64,000 nt of DNA from Epiperipatus broadwayi (Eukaryota; Onychophora; Udeonychophora; Euonychophora; Peripatidae), in the NCBI GenBank assembly GCA_028023455.1, contig JAQFVV010012395.1, forward strand, positions 8,730,498 to 8,794,497. The letters are read 5' to 3'. Of the stretch, positions 1-12,935 are shown piece by piece (position 1 is the first letter of the stretch; each line of letters begins with the position of its first letter). Under the pieces are notes generated by a model. It was not told the DNA's origin. It did no database searches and saw only the letters and a program-made list of their open reading frames with translations. The translations under genes were made by a program, and so were the position numbers.

Positions 1-3000
1 AATAATTACAAAAATGAACTTTCAGATGAAAATATGATATTATTTTTATTTTAAACATAAACAATTTATGCTTAGACCTCCGATTTCCCTTCATTTTAGT
101 GAGTTCTGGATAAATGATTTTATAGTTTATAGAAACCGAAAAGTAAACACAAATTGTAGTTTTACATCCCTTGACATTGGATAAAAAATAGGTCATGCAT
201 TTGACAGTTCAGTTATCAAATTGTTGCAGAGGCGAGACTACTGAAAAATAAAAGTCAATAAGTCATGAAACAACACCTATTGAAAAACCACCATTAATTA
301 CTGAACCAATATTAGTTTTCAAAAAGTGCATAGCAGTAAAAATTTTAATCTTTAAATATGGTTTTATTGAACACTATAATTAAAAATCTAGCATCTATAT
401 GCTATGACTGTAATGTTAGGCATTAAATGTATAACTATATAAAGCTAAATTACAATAAATTAATTTTTCCAAAATGTTTTTTTATTTTGTATACAATTAT
501 TTTATTCCATATAAAAATACCTTTTGTATTTATTACATATATTATCTATTTTATTCCAAAAAAAAAAAAGTCATCTCACAGGCATAAAACTGAATGTTTT
601 TTCATAATCTAATGAATATCAATTATGACACGGTTTGCAAAGAACACTATTTGTTGCACATATGAGTCAGACATAAAACATGCCTAAATATATTACTTTA
701 AAATCAAAGTGTTCCAGATGTTTTTGGTCAAGGAGCAATGAAGAAATCAACTGCTTGGTGATGAGAATGCTTGATTTATTTTTATTCTTGAATATAACAA
801 TAATTTTACATCCAATTATCAACCCATAAATGGATGGCCAGTTGAACTGATTGCAGATAACTAAAAAAAAACAGTTTTGAAAATTATCAACTATTTGAAA
901 TAAATACATTTCACCAGTTTGAATCGTTATAAGAGAATATACACACACATACATATATATATATTAATGGTCTTGTGTTCTAAGGATTTGAGGTGAGTGG
1001 AAGTGCATAGTAAAGATCAGTCATTGTAATAAGAATATATAGTAGAAGTCTTATGATAGTAGAATGTACATATCGTGGAAGGATACATTAAACATTTTAG
1101 TGAAAATATATCTGCTAGCTTTTACCATCACGGAGGTTTGAAATATTCCAAGATAGCTGATATTTTTTTTTTGGATGACCAGTAAGTGAGTATATGGTAA
1201 TGATAAAAATGATCCGAACACTGATCCCCAGCAATTCGCAGGACTGGAAAGTAATGTGTTCCTATTCACTGTTGTTATATAAGTTGTCAAAGAGATTTTT
1301 ACCTGAAATTAGGTATTTAAAAACATCTTGAATATTTTATATTTATACAATTATTTATTTAAAATACTTACATGAATACGTGCGTAATTTTTATTTATAT
1401 GAAAAAAAATGTAGATTTAAATAAAAAGAAACCATAAAAAATAGAATTTTGAAAAAATTAAAAAATAAATAAATTAAAATAACAGATATATAATACAGTT
1501 GAATAATGTTAATAATTGATTGTATTAGCAACTTAATAAGGGTAATTATAATTCCCATCAGATCATCTTGTTTATATTTATTTAATTGAATATTGCAGCT
1601 ACAATTAATTAGTACAATACGAGGAGAACACGCAGCAAAAAATAAATTAATACTTTGACGAAGAAAAAAATGCATCTAGAAGTGTTTGTTGTATGGAAGG
1701 TAAGTTATTAAAAAAAATAATAATAATAAACAAAGGTAAGTAATAGGTTACTTTACAAATTGTAGACTTACTAAACCACTTGTTTCTTAAAACTATAAAT
1801 ATATTACTAGTGAAATGAATGACCCTCAAAATAACTGAATGTAACAGGTATCATTGTACAACATTAGGGATGTAAATATTTTCACATTTTTTGGAATATT
1901 GTATGCATATTTCATCTTCACGCAAACATATATATCATCTAAATATACTATTTGTTTATTAATTTATCAATGATCGTGTGAACGTGGTAGAAATATACCC
2001 AAAGGTTAGATTTATATTTGTGCACATATGGACACGCAGGCGCTCATAATTATTAAAATTTAATTTTAGTTTAAGTTAATAACATTAAATAATAAAAAAT
2101 ATTTCATTTTGTAATAAGTGTAGAAACTTTCGTGAATATCTTATTAGCCTTTGCAAAGTAAATAACTTTAAACATGAATTCGGCTTTCGAATGAGAGCTT
2201 TAAATACCTCTCAGGTTATTTAATTTTTCGATTTGATGAAAAATCACCTATAACTTTTTTTTGTATCTTATTAACAAAAAAAAAAAAAATAAATAAACTT
2301 TTAATATGGAACATAACAAATTTTTGTGCACTTTTATTAAAATCTAATACTTTATAATACATCAGTAAATATTATAAGAAAGCTTCATTTTAAAGCTAAT
2401 GGACTTCACTTTCGTCAATATTTAATGCAATGGATGAGTGGAGAATGATTTCTTGCCTAGCGTGTTCGACATTTGTTATAGCTATTGTTTGATTTTTTAT
2501 AATGGAGATAACAAGTTGTTTACCACAAAATCTTTTTCTATGAAAAAAATAATTGCTATAATAATTTATGCAACACTAAAGACAGCATACAGCAGATAGT
2601 AAACTATTAGTGATTGATAAAAAGTATGTCAGACATTAAATCAAAGTTCAAGAACAAAAGCTTCTTTATTATAATACTTCAATAATTATGCTTTTAAATA
2701 ATTTTTAATATAAGTTGTGTAGTTTATACATCATAAATTATCAAAATTTAAAATTATACAATACTATACGAAACTCTGCATATATACATAAACCCTTATA
2801 AAATATGACCTTTTCTATTAACATAACTGGTGAAAATTTTTGAAAATGCTCAATATTTCTTCTTTGTATAACATTTTTGTTTTATATTAAAACTCAATAA
2901 ATTTGACTTGATTTCTTTTTAATTTAATTTTACAAGCAAAATATATTTAACAAAATCATATTTGAATTTTAAAAATATTAAAAATTGAATTGTAAATACA

Positions 3001-3933
3001 AACAAAAGATGTAAAACAATCATACATTGATGTGAAGGTAAATTCTCTCCGAAAATAAACATATTTGTTTTTATTTAAATTGTGTTTTTTAAATGCAAAC
3101 AAATGAATGTGAATTTATTATAAATATATCAAATTCTGTTTAAAATCTGAATTTGCTTTATAATTATTACAATATTTGAAAAGATTTTAACACCATGTCA
3201 ATTCTGACAGATAATGATGCTATACATACAGTGATTTTTTTGTTTATGTAAGTTCTATTTTAAAAATAAACGATAAACGAATAAACTGAAAGTGTACGTG
3301 TGTATTTTTTTGTTTTTTGTTTTAAATAACTCTCAACCAATTATTACATCAAATAATTAAAAATATTTTGTAAACAAGCAAAAAAATCATATATCTTTTA
3401 TTTTAAAAACTTTGTGAAAATTAGATCAGAATAACGTAAACACTTTCTAGACATTTTTTCCTGTCATAAACACTTAAGATGTTAGATGTTAGTTGACATT
3501 CTACAACATCCTGATCTTCTTAGACTTTTTTTAAAATTAAAAAAATCAGTAAAAACAATCCCATTACAAAAAAAAAAAATTCAGATCACTTAAGATAAAT
3601 GTAAAACAGTTATGTAAAGTGGTAGAACTAGAACGTTTTTTCAAAATAAACTAACTTCATTTTCTAACAAATCTAATGAATATCAGTTAAATAAATTTAC
3701 TTCTTTAAAGTATATATGTAAAAACTTGAAATGACATCTCCCAAATTACTGTATTACTCTTATACTGATCATTTACACAAATGAATATCAGATAATATTG
3801 AGCTGTGCAATAAAATAAGTACTATTAATAGGTGTGAAATTTCAAATCCACATCAGAAATATACACTGTATTTTTCAAAGCAGCTAGTTAATGAACAACA
3901 TAGAATACAGTTATTTATTCTCATTCTAACATC
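1..3933. other. AT-rich intergenic DNA, no gene recognised
   Basis: Both strands are rich in stops and every open frame is short (under 100 codons) and of low-complexity composition (F, I, K, N, Y). I see A/T homopolymers (for example near 2275-2290 and 3568-3580) and a short TA/CA run near 943-963. No splice-framed coding segment, transposon motif or RNA gene was recognised. Confidence 0.6.
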
Positions 3934-5250
3934 CATCATCATCATCATCAACCACTATCAATCCACTGCAGGATGAAGGTCTCTCCAAGTTCAATCTATC
4001 TTCTCCGATCTTTAGCTTTTTTTCTCCACATCACCCCTGCACACTTTCTTATTTCATTCATCTGCCTCACATGTGGTCTCTTTCTGGGTCTTTTACAATC
4101 TCTTGGAATCTAGTTTAAGATTTCAATTGTCCATCTATTATCATCTCTTCTAGCATATGTCCAGCCCAACTCCACTTCAATCTTATAATTTTTTCAATGA
4201 GGTTAGTAACACCTGTTTGTTTTTTACCCATACATTGCATTTTCAATCTCTTTTTGTTACTCCCAACATGCATCTCTCCATACTATTTTGAGTGGTCTGA
4301 AGTCTCTGTATTGCTCTTCACTTAAGTGTCCAAGTCTCAGATCCATAAGTAAGAACTAGTAAAACACATTTGCTAAATATCTTCATTTTCAAACACATAA
4401 GCATATTTCTTTTTAGTATCAAGTTATTTCTACCAAAAACACTCCACCAAGTTTAATTGTATGATTAACTTCATCCATTATGTTTCCATCTGTATTAATA
4501 ATCTGACCAAGATATTTGTAACTGTTAACTTCTTCTAATTCATCATAATCAATCTTTATTTTCATATTTTGAGCAAATCAATTAAACATTACTTTAGTCT
4601 TTTTAACATTTATCTTTAGTCCTACTTTCCTATTTTCATCTGCTAACTCCTGCAACATTTCCTGCAGCTCTGAAGCATTATTTGCAAAAACAACTACATC
4701 ATCTGCAAAATCTAAATGATTTAATTAATCTCCATTTACTTTCATTCTTTTAGTTTCCCATTTTAATCCACAAAATACTTTTTGCAGCACTGCTGCAAAA
4801 AGTTTTGGAGATATGGAGTCACCGTGTCTTATACCCTTCTCAATGTTGACTTTCCCAGTATCATTACATAATATAATTGTTGCTGTTGCATTTTTATAAA
4901 TATTCTTTAAAATATAACAATAACCTGTATCTATATCTTGATGATCCAATGCTTTAATCACTGAAAAAATATTTATAGAATCAAATGCCTTTTCATAATC
5001 TATAAATCCAAAGTATAATGGCAACTCATATTCATTTGTCCTTTCTATAATTTCTCTCAATACCTGGATATGATCTACTATAGTAAACCACTTGTAAATC
5101 CAGCTTGCTCTCTTGGAGTTGGTGGAAATCCAATGTTCTTTGTAGATGAATTTTAATTATCTTGATAAAAATTTTGTATAAAACTGATAGGTCTGCAATT
5201 TCTAATATCTTCTTTATCACCCTTTTAAAATATTAATATTATTACTGTAT
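3934..5250 (-). pseudogene. RTE-like non-LTR retrotransposon, 5'-truncated relic (copy 1)
   Basis: Read on the minus strand this is the 3' part of a LINE ORF2. Frames at 5220-5032 and 5060-4725 carry reverse transcriptase motif A (FIDYEKAFDS) and a motif B that reads GIRHGDSISPKLF, where RQGD is usual. The catalytic FADD box lies at about 4700, just after an in-frame stop at the end of the second frame. The C-terminal part runs on in broken frames to a 3' terminus of ATG/ATGATG triplets (3934-3951 on the plus strand), typical of RTE-type tails. Endonuclease and the N-terminal half are missing, so it was truncated at insertion or later lost. It is clearly the same family as the copy at 35.5-37.85 kb. 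Frameshifts and stops mean it cannot encode a working enzyme. The family call is from motif memory; the exact clade was not tested. Confidence 0.85.
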
Positions 5251-8200
5251 TCATATTATTATTAACATCCATATTATAATGGGACAGCCTATTTGATAGC
5301 CTTAGTTGAGGCACCAAATATAACGGAACGGCATTTAATCATCCCAGTTGATGTATTAATTGTAATATAATCAATTATATTTAATGTTTAGAAATCATTA
5401 ACTTAATGCTTCACAGGTAGGTTCGCCAAATATAACAGAATGGATTATATTTAAAATCTAAGTTGGTCTTGTTAAATATAAAGAGATGATTAAATTCCTT
5501 AGAAAGAGGATACGCATTTCACTACAATCGGACTTTGGGTCTTCAAGTAGAATGCTAGAAATGAATCGATGAAATACCAAATCCATGATTATATATATCT
5601 TTATTATGCTAGCTCAATAATCTTTAAATAAGTTTAAATACAATTTAGACCAGGTCATCCATCTTTCATCCCTCTTTCAGTCACCATTATGCCACGATAT
5701 TTAAACTCACGAGAATTTGCAATTAGCTCTTTTCAGGAATAATTTTAAAACAAGTTATTTCATATGCCTTTATATAAGCATTAATTATAACTATTATTCA
5801 TATGATATTTATAATACTAGCACATATATATAATATAATTCAATAATGATTAGACAAAGAGATCACGTTAACAAATCAATATTTAATAAACAATAAAAAT
5901 ATAATATAATAGATGATAAAATATTAATAAATAAATATGGATGAATTTTATCATTTTAAAAGAATATTAATAAATGATATTTTTTTATTTAATACCCTAT
6001 GATAAAACTCAATAGTATAATAAACTTTCAAAAATTAAAGAAAATAGCTTAAATTAACAGATATATAAAAACAATATCTGGGTTCAAAAATTAATAATTT
6101 ATGTAACTTATTAATTTATTTATCGTTCTTATTTATATGCTTCACAATTACCCATATATAAGTATTATTTGCCATTGTATAACTTATATATTATATGTAT
6201 TTTAATAAATAAAAATACATTAAACGTTTACAATATTACGTAGTAAACACAATATAATCCTGTTTAAGATATCTGTCAAATAATAACTATTTTTTATATC
6301 CCTCATCTAATTTGATGAATTATGTTAAGCTTTCAATTAATTATATTTAATAATAAATATAATTTTCCTTTTAAGATATATATGATGCGATGCCAAATTT
6401 GAAATAAAGATAATAATAATAAACATATTAAAATAATACAAGCATTATTATAATATATATAAATAAATAATAAAGGAAACTTATCTATAAGAGAGTTGAG
6501 CGTAGATATTGAAGTCTATAGTTCATCATCCCAATGAAGATCCCTTATGAAGCATATCACCAATCCATTGGTACAATGATGATTCCATTTATCCTTAAAC
6601 GATAAACTGTTAATAACATCCAATGACCGGATTAATGTGAAATAAAATAAATATTCTTCGAATGTAGATGTTCTTAATCTTCATTTCTCTATTATCACTA
6701 GACGTTCTATATATTCAATATTTCAAAATATTTTAAAATAGCATGCAAGGTTGGTTTCGAAACCTTTACGATATAAGCTGTTTTACTCAAAACACATTGT
6801 TTTATCCTATATATATATATATAATTATCTTAAATTTATATATATCCGAAGAATCACGGAAGTATTAAAACAACGTAGTTTCCAAAAAACTTAAACAGAC
6901 GTTCTTTTCTTTTATATTGCTTTTCCTTTAAGATTGAGTAGAAAATTAAATATATTTTCCTTGCAGACTTTTAATCCACAAATTATTTTAATTTGGAAAA
7001 GTTAATATTTAAATTCCAATCGTTAAATAGTAGTATTGATAAAAGAAAAATGCTATTTTTAAAGAGAAAAGATTTTCTTTTTCTTTCATTTTTTTTATTT
7101 TTTTATCCAGAGAACGAACGAATCTGCTCGTGTGTTATATATAAGTTCATGCTTAACTCAACTTTCAATTGTTCCACTGACATTAAGATTTAATAATAAA
7201 ATAAAAAAAATATATAAGTATTTATTCTTAACTTCAAATCTGGCATTTTATTTAAAACTTAAACGTATATATATAAATAGTACATATATGTTACATAATA
7301 AAATAGTCAAATAAAAATTTATATTTATAAATAATTTCATAAGAGATAAAACACGTTAGACCAATAATAATAACTGTTAGTTACTATTATAATATAAATA
7401 AATAAATAAGATTAATCAAATATAAAATATTAAAAAATACAGTACTTCAAACTACATATGAAGTAATTAGAAATCTCAAATCTTTCAATTACTATTAATA
7501 TTATTGTACCATTTTTTATGTTTATAATTTAAGAACTCACTTTTTTAATATTACATATTTCACTAAATATTATTTACTAACAAAGATATTAAAATTAGTA
7601 AAAATATGTTATTTATTAGAAGCTGTGTTTCTATATATAAGTGTAAATACGAATCTGCTTGATGTTGGCTTTCTAACCAAATAAAAATAGCACAATAATA
7701 TTGTTGGCATTCAAGAAATTTGTCATATATGCAAGTTATTTAAATGTAAAATTTTATGTATGATACGATTTTATCTGATCTCCTAAGCAGCTAATGAAAT
7801 CAGGGTTGCTTGACAGATGTACTTATTTTGCAAAAGGTTAGCTAATTTTTTATCAAATGTTGCCCTATATAAGGTCATAAGTTCTTATAGAGAATATACA
7901 GTAAATAAATAATATTAATATCTTTCATATGTATATTTTCAATTTGCCATTTACATTTAATTCTATGTGAAAAGTCTCATAATGAACAAATCCTATAATT
8001 GTCTAACTAAAATTCTGAAAAAAAAATACACTCAGAAAAAAATAAAAAAATATATATATAAAAAAAAGATAAATGCATTAAAGGTTTAATATTATATATA
8101 TTTTAAAAGGCCTGATAAATTTTATATGTATATAAAATTACACTCAGGGCAAAATAATTATATTAGATTATTAGAAAAAACTTGTTCAGCTTTGGTTTCT

Positions 8201-8674
8201 CAATTAGTAACTGATAGTTTCCTACCAACATCATAGATAAGGTGCTCTATGGTTGTTTATATGGATAAAATTCCTTAATTTATATTGTTTATATTATAAA
8301 TCGCTAAAAACATTAAATTTAATATATACAACTTTCTGGAGAAAATGAAGAATTAATTACAAGATATCAAAATGAGATATAAGCTTCTTTGTTTTTATAC
8401 TTATAAATTAACTATTTTGGTTAAAATTCTTATAATAATTTGGACTAGAAATAAACGAGTTCTATTACTACTGTGTAAAGTCAGGATAAAGGGTATGTAA
8501 TAAGTTATTAACAAAAATTGTTTAGTATTCTACCAAATGCTGTTTTTACTCTGATGTTTTATTATGCCTATATCATCAGGAATGTATAAGAAAATGATAA
8601 ATTGATAAAAACTAAAGTCAGATGTCACATGACCTAATTTTAATAAAGCTAGTGTGTTTACAAATGTTATAACT
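5251..8674. other. AT-rich intergenic DNA, no gene recognised
   Basis: Beyond the 5' break of the RTE relic there is a slightly less AT-rich patch at 5270-5560 with a short repeated phrase (CCAAATATAACRGAA at about 5312 and 5425). The rest is AT-rich with short (TA)n runs (6810-6823, 8051-8060). At 8537-8575 a minus-strand palindrome beginning CTGATGATATAGG resembles a decayed PLE-type terminal hairpin. No coding region is supported. Confidence 0.5.
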
Positions 8675-8690
8675 CTTAACAAACTTTGAG

Positions 8691-8751
8691 AATACCCTCA
8701 ACTCCAGACCGGTTTCTGCATCTAGCGTCATCAGTGAGTGTTAGGATATTC
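8691..8751 (-). ncRNA. Hammerhead ribozyme motif, type I, minimal stem III (left arm)
   Basis: On the minus strand: core CTGATGA (8734-8728), stem II arms around a TAGAT loop, GAAAC (8716-8712), a 2-nt loop, then GTC (8709-8707), with predicted cleavage between 8707 and 8706. Stem III is only A-U plus C-G. Stem I has a short proximal helix, an internal loop, and a distal helix of about 8 pairs (TCCTATAA-type sequence against TTATGGGA-type), the interrupted stem I expected of natural type-I hammerheads. Oddity: the base before GAAA is A, giving a C.A mismatch at 10.1/11.1 instead of the usual G-C. Activity is therefore uncertain. Confidence 0.7.
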
Positions 8752-8880
8752 ATTAGATTAAAAATAGTAGGACTAGCCCAGCACTTTATCTAATGTATAA
8801 CTATTATTATATTCATTTTCTTCTTAATAGTTATACATTAGATAAAGTGCTGGGGTAGTCCTAGTATTTTTTAATCTAAT

Positions 8881-8943
8881 GTATATTCTAACAACTCACT
8901 GATGACGCTAGATGCAGAAACCGGTCTGGGGTTGAGGGTATTG
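8881..8943 (+). ncRNA. Hammerhead ribozyme motif, type I, minimal stem III (right arm)
   Basis: Plus-strand partner of the previous motif: CTGATGA 8899-8905, stem II 8906-8916, GAAAC 8917-8921, GTC 8924-8926, predicted cleavage after 8926. Proximal stem I pairs CTCA with TGGG; a distal stem of about 7 pairs (two wobbles) forms between TATTCT and AGGGTA after an internal loop. All invariant core residues are present. The C.A apposition at the base of stem II is shared with the other arm. Confidence 0.7.
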
Positions 8944-8958
8944 TCAAATCTTGTTAAG

Positions 8959-9413
8959 AAAATGATGAATTAGTGGTTTAATGCGAAAAAACATTTGATA
9001 TGCAGAGAATATTAAGTCATAAGAGAACTTCAGTAGCAAACATTATTATCATTATAGAAAAAATATAATGTAACTGTAGTATTATTGTATGAATTACAAT
9101 AATATTTGAATATTACATGCATAGTTAACAATTTTCACACTGAAAAACAATACATTTTTGTCATGACTGATAAAATATTTGAAATGTAAAATAAAAGAAT
9201 TTGTGTAATTAAATAAATTTAAGTTTTGATAAATTATTTATTTTTAAAGATAAATTGCATATTTGACTATATATATATTTGATATAAAGTTTAAGGAATA
9301 TCATGTGATAGTTTGAAATTTATAAGAAAATAATTGTTAAATTTACACAAAAGTCTTTCCATCACTGTCTGTACTTAATTCATTTTTTAATTTATGATAA
9401 TGTTCATTACAAT

Positions 9414-9449
<36 letters not shown>

Positions 9450-9879
9450 TAAAGTCTTATATTTTGAATTTACTTTTATATAAAATCATTGGATAAAATG
9501 AAAATACGTATAGAAAAGATACTTATTATGTTGGGTCAGAAAATAAAGTGATAGTTATTACATTGGCTCAGAAAAGAAGAAAATTAGTAACAATTGAATT
9601 ATAAAATCCTCAGATAATAAAAAAGATGACTCACTTCTGTATGAAAAGACAAAAAAAAACATTTAATTATTGACACTACAAAACTTTACATATTATTTGA
9701 TATGCAATCAGGAGAAAATAGCAAAACTCTTAATTTATTTCATTATAATTTTACTTTAGTAACTCTGGTTTTGAAATTAAAACAAGCATGTTTTAATGTT
9801 AAAATAGATATACTGATAATTATAGAATTTCACTATCCTAATTATTAGTTTATGTTCTTGCAATTGGTTCCAATATCAT
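8959..9879. other. AT-rich spacer with a (CA)n(TA)n microsatellite
   Basis: Holds a compound dinucleotide repeat, (CA)n at 9412-9438 running into (TA)n to 9449. Otherwise AT-rich without recognised coding or RNA features. Confidence 0.6.
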
Positions 9880-10935
9880 ACAGAATTCTTCCTCCAAAAT
9901 CAGGGATGGCTATTTGTTTATCATTGTCATCTTGATTAGCAATATTTGCATGGAAGGAAACAACAGCCATAAAAAATACTTCATATCTACCTAAAGTTTG
10001 GCTACACTATATTGATGATACATTTGTTATATGGCTATTGATGGATCACTACTACACACTTTCTTGAAACACATTGATAACATATGCTCAGAGCAAAAAC
10101 AGAAATTGACATTCTTAGATATTTTTGTGACAAGATTCTTTCATGGCAAAATCAAAACTACACTTTACAGAAAAGTCACACAAACAGGAAAATATTTAGC
10201 ATACTTATTAAATCATACTAGAAATGAAAAACAAGGAGTTATAATATTACTATGGAATGGAGTAAAGAATGTTCAAAAACCAGTGACTTGGAAAATAAAA
10301 AACCTATATAAAAAAGTCTTATAAAATATGATTTATCTCATTCAGCTGATAGCATAAAAACCTTAACTAGACAACAAAAAGAATTAACAAAAAAGAAAAC
10401 AATTACTGATATTTTAGTATATTCATACATTCCAAAAATAGCAGACAAAGTAAAGAAAATCTACCATCAGTATAACATTAGAACAAATTTCCACAGGCAT
10501 ACCACACTATGAGGAATTTTAGCATCTACAAAGTTTATACTTGAAATATTGAAAAGCAAAAACTGCATCTAAGAAATACCATGTAAATATATTTAAAAAG
10601 TATATTGGTGAGACCATTCCCCCATTGAAAAGTGAGTGAAAGAGCACGAACTGGTGATTAGAAGAGTGAAACCAGATGTGCCTATGGTAGCACATGAGGT
10701 ATGTACCAACAAACATTATGTTTAGTGGGGAAAATTTATGTATGTACCAATGAACTGGAAAAATACAAAAATATGGGATAGAAAGAAAAAGGTACAAAGA
10801 AGAAAATTTAAAAAAGCTGCTCACATGACAATGATGTGTAACCCCATAAATCAACCTAGGGTGATTAAAGATAATGTCTGGAAACTACTAATTAAATTTG
10901 CTCTTAGGAAAAAGTGGAAAAAATAGAATGAACCT
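9880..10935 (+). pseudogene. Penelope-like element relic: RT C-part plus GIY-YIG endonuclease
   Basis: The strand encodes, across several frameshifts, the later part of a PLE protein. An upstream frame ends in the catalytic box YIDDTFVIW (about 10008-10034). A shifted frame, open 10031-10324, continues with LLHTFLKHIDNI, KLTFLDIFVTR and TTLYRKVTQTGKYLAYLLNH, which match the conserved PLE stretch after the YxDD box (the FLD...YRK.THT.RYL pattern). Downstream, about 10570-10730 in broken frames, KYIGET and VKEHE with AHEVCTNKH match the GIY-YIG nuclease. Such proteins copy RNA and nick DNA for insertion; this copy is 5'-truncated and carries stops at 10322 and later. A SINE follows directly. 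The family call is secure from motif order; the subfamily is unknown. Confidence 0.85.
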
Positions 10936-10949
10936 GCTAAATATGTAAA

Positions 10950-11165
10950 TTTCTACTGACTGTTGCCAGTGGTAGGATAGGTCCATTAGTGTGTTCTTCA
11001 AGCTTGATTCCCATGCTAGTACTGTCACTCATCAGGCCAGAATACCTTAAGAAAAGGGAGGAATAATACCTCTTGAAACATTGTGCATATATTAACCTGT
11101 GTACAATAACTAGCAGTTGAATGTAATTAGAAAATTTAAATATTTTTTTTTGACATTCAATACTT
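10950..11165 (+). repeat. tRNA-derived SINE (family S1), diverged copy
   Basis: The segment aligns by eye with the SINE at 60.15-60.44 kb: a box-B-like stretch (TTCAAGCTTGATTCC, near 10997-11012), then TACTGTCACT, AGGCCA, a palindrome ending CTCTTGAAACATTGTG, and ATTAACCTG. The head is degenerate but shows a box-A-like GCCAGTGGTAGG at about 10964. It sits directly after the PLE relic. Not a functional tRNA. Confidence 0.6.
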
Positions 11166-11800
11166 AATATTAGATGCAACATCTAAACAGTATGACCATA
11201 TAGATATTGTAAATAATTTACTACTAATAATATATTGATGATTAATCTATAACCCATGTTAATCCTTGAATTTCACATTTGGTACAATGTGGCTAGACTA
11301 ATATTATTATTAATTCCTATGTTTGCAAATTGCATCAGAAGTTTTAATTGGATGTTGCTGATTAGCTGAAATTTTATTTACATTATGAAGTACACATTTT
11401 TATTGTATCTTATTTTGCTTATAATGTGTATTATTTTGTTTTAATTTCAATAAAATAATTTTAATCTTCTTCAAGAGTACTGTTATGCTTTAAATAATAA
11501 AAATATTGAGCATGAAGTAATGGACAACATTCTTATATGTACTTGATGGGTGGTCATTCAGAATCAGTGGATTAACAATTATTTTACTTCCTTCAGTGTT
11601 ACAGTTAATTGATTTCATATGCCGCAAAGACTGGATGGCTTAAGCAAATCTGATGAAGCACAACAAATTTAAGACTTGTGTAGGCCAATTTTTTATCTTT
11701 TAAAAGGAAATTAATTGTAAAACTAAAGAAAGTAAAATAAATTTTTGTTAACAGTAGCAGATTTGAAAAGACTTTTAAGCTTCTTTCAGCTATTCAATCA
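11166..11800. other. AT-rich spacer, nothing recognised
   Basis: No open frame, repeat family or RNA motif supported in this stretch, apart from partial resemblance of its end to the family B repeat that follows. Confidence 0.5.
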
Positions 11801-12322
11801 ATCTCATAAAACCAATACTAATAACCACACACATGTGAAAAAGATCATTGCCCTCCAATATACATATGTCTTGCTGAATCTGCCCTTGTCTGTTGTCCCA
11901 ACTCTTCAGCCTATCATTCCATTGAAAAACTGATGATGAAATGCCCCAAAACCCTCTATGATAGCAATATTATTGACATGCTCTTGTTGATCTTAAGTCA
12001 TTCTGAACCCTCATGTATAGGACCTTGTCCATTTAAAAAAAACAATGGGACAGATACATGCTGGATCTATATTTAAGTATAGGCATATTTTGTATCTCTG
12101 CTGGAGTTAAGATATAATATTAGATGTAATGAAAGGGGTCAGAATAACTTAAGGTCAACACGAGAATGACAATAATATTGGCATCATAGAGGGATTTAAG
12201 TGTTCCATTGTGATATTTTCAATGGTATTGAAGGCTAAAGTGTTAAATGGTGGAGTAGATTGAAGCTGTTCATTAAATTCTGAAGATTTGTTATCTTAAT
12301 ATAACCAAGTACTGATTACATA
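11801..12322. repeat. Family B repeat, inverted composite without a usable hammerhead
   Basis: The left half (about 11801-12040) is family B in minus orientation, recognised by CCAACTCTTCAGCC and CTGATGATGAAATG. The right half (about 12060-12315) is the same family in plus orientation: TTAAGGTCAACACGAGAATG, TTGGCATCAT, GAAGGCTAAAGTG and AACCAAGTACTGATTAC. The equivalent of the hammerhead region on the left is too decayed to form a core (11860-11900). The right half stops where the family A tandem begins. Confidence 0.65.
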
Positions 12323-12418
12323 ACAGGAAAAATACTCTATACAGTAGTGCCACCCAGTGCAAGACAGAGTAATCAATGAATACAAAAGGTTTACTGCATA
12401 AAATCCCTAGCTAGTGCC

Positions 12419-12484
12419 TACTCATACAATATCCCCAGACTAGTTTCTAGCTTCTTGCTTTCATCAGTGACAAGTCTTAGATCT
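12419..12484 (-). ncRNA. Hammerhead ribozyme motif of family A, core intact
   Basis: Minus strand: CTGATGA (12467-12461), stem II AGC/GCT closing an AAGAA-type loop, GAAAC (12447-12443), loop TA, GTC (12440-12438), predicted cleavage after that C. Stem I has a proximal helix (ACT... with TGG..., one mismatch) and a distal helix (about 5 of 6 pairs) after an internal loop. In other family A copies the consensus gives a cleaner 6 bp + 6 bp stem I. The base preceding GAAA is A and opposes A, so position 10.1/11.1 is unpaired. Confidence 0.65.
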
Positions 12485-12873
12485 GAGAACACTGCATTGT
12501 ATCTAGATCTTAGGATCTAATGAAACCCTCCAGAAACCATCTTTTATCTCTACTTAACTATAAAACTATAAACCTATAATTTAAAACATAATACTTTCAA
12601 TCCAATCTCATTACCTTATATAATTATATAAATCTGAACTAAGTTCAGTACCCATATATTTTATCTTTGATACTTTAATAACCATAGCCACCATTATACT
12701 ATTAGGCAGGATTGGTATTAAACCACTAAACATCACATGATCACCATTTTCTATGTTTGTTCAAACTGTTAAAACAGGCAAAACTCTCCATGCAGTAGTG
12801 CCACTCAGAGCAAGCCAGAGTAATCAATGGATGCAAGTGGTTTAGTGCATAAAATCCCTATCTATTGCCTACT

Positions 12874-12935
12874 AATCCAGTATCCACATCCTCGTTTTTA
12901 GCTTGTGACTTTCATCAGTGAGAAGCCTTGGATCT
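12874..12935 (-). ncRNA. Hammerhead relic of family A (core mutated)
   Basis: Second tandem unit. CTGATGA is kept (12918-12912), but GAAAC has become AAAAC and the GTC cleavage triplet is lost. Stem I sequences remain recognisable. Predicted inactive. Confidence 0.6.

Larger units (their letters stand above)
8675..8958. repeat. Fold-back element with two opposed hammerhead motifs
   Basis: Left arm 8675-8806 and right arm 8825-8958 are near-complementary over about 132 bp, separated by an 18 bp spacer, so a transcript would fold into one long hairpin. Each arm carries its own hammerhead-type core (see the two ncRNA entries) pointing outward. There is no open reading frame. The architecture resembles inverted dimers of PLE terminal repeats or retrozyme-like units rather than a cut-and-paste MITE, because the arms contain ribozyme motifs. 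No clear target-site duplication was found at the ends. Confidence 0.8.

Noticed and set aside
8537-8575. Hammerhead on minus beginning CTGATGATATAGG
   Set aside because: GAAA is missing (AAAA) and stem I partners were not found.
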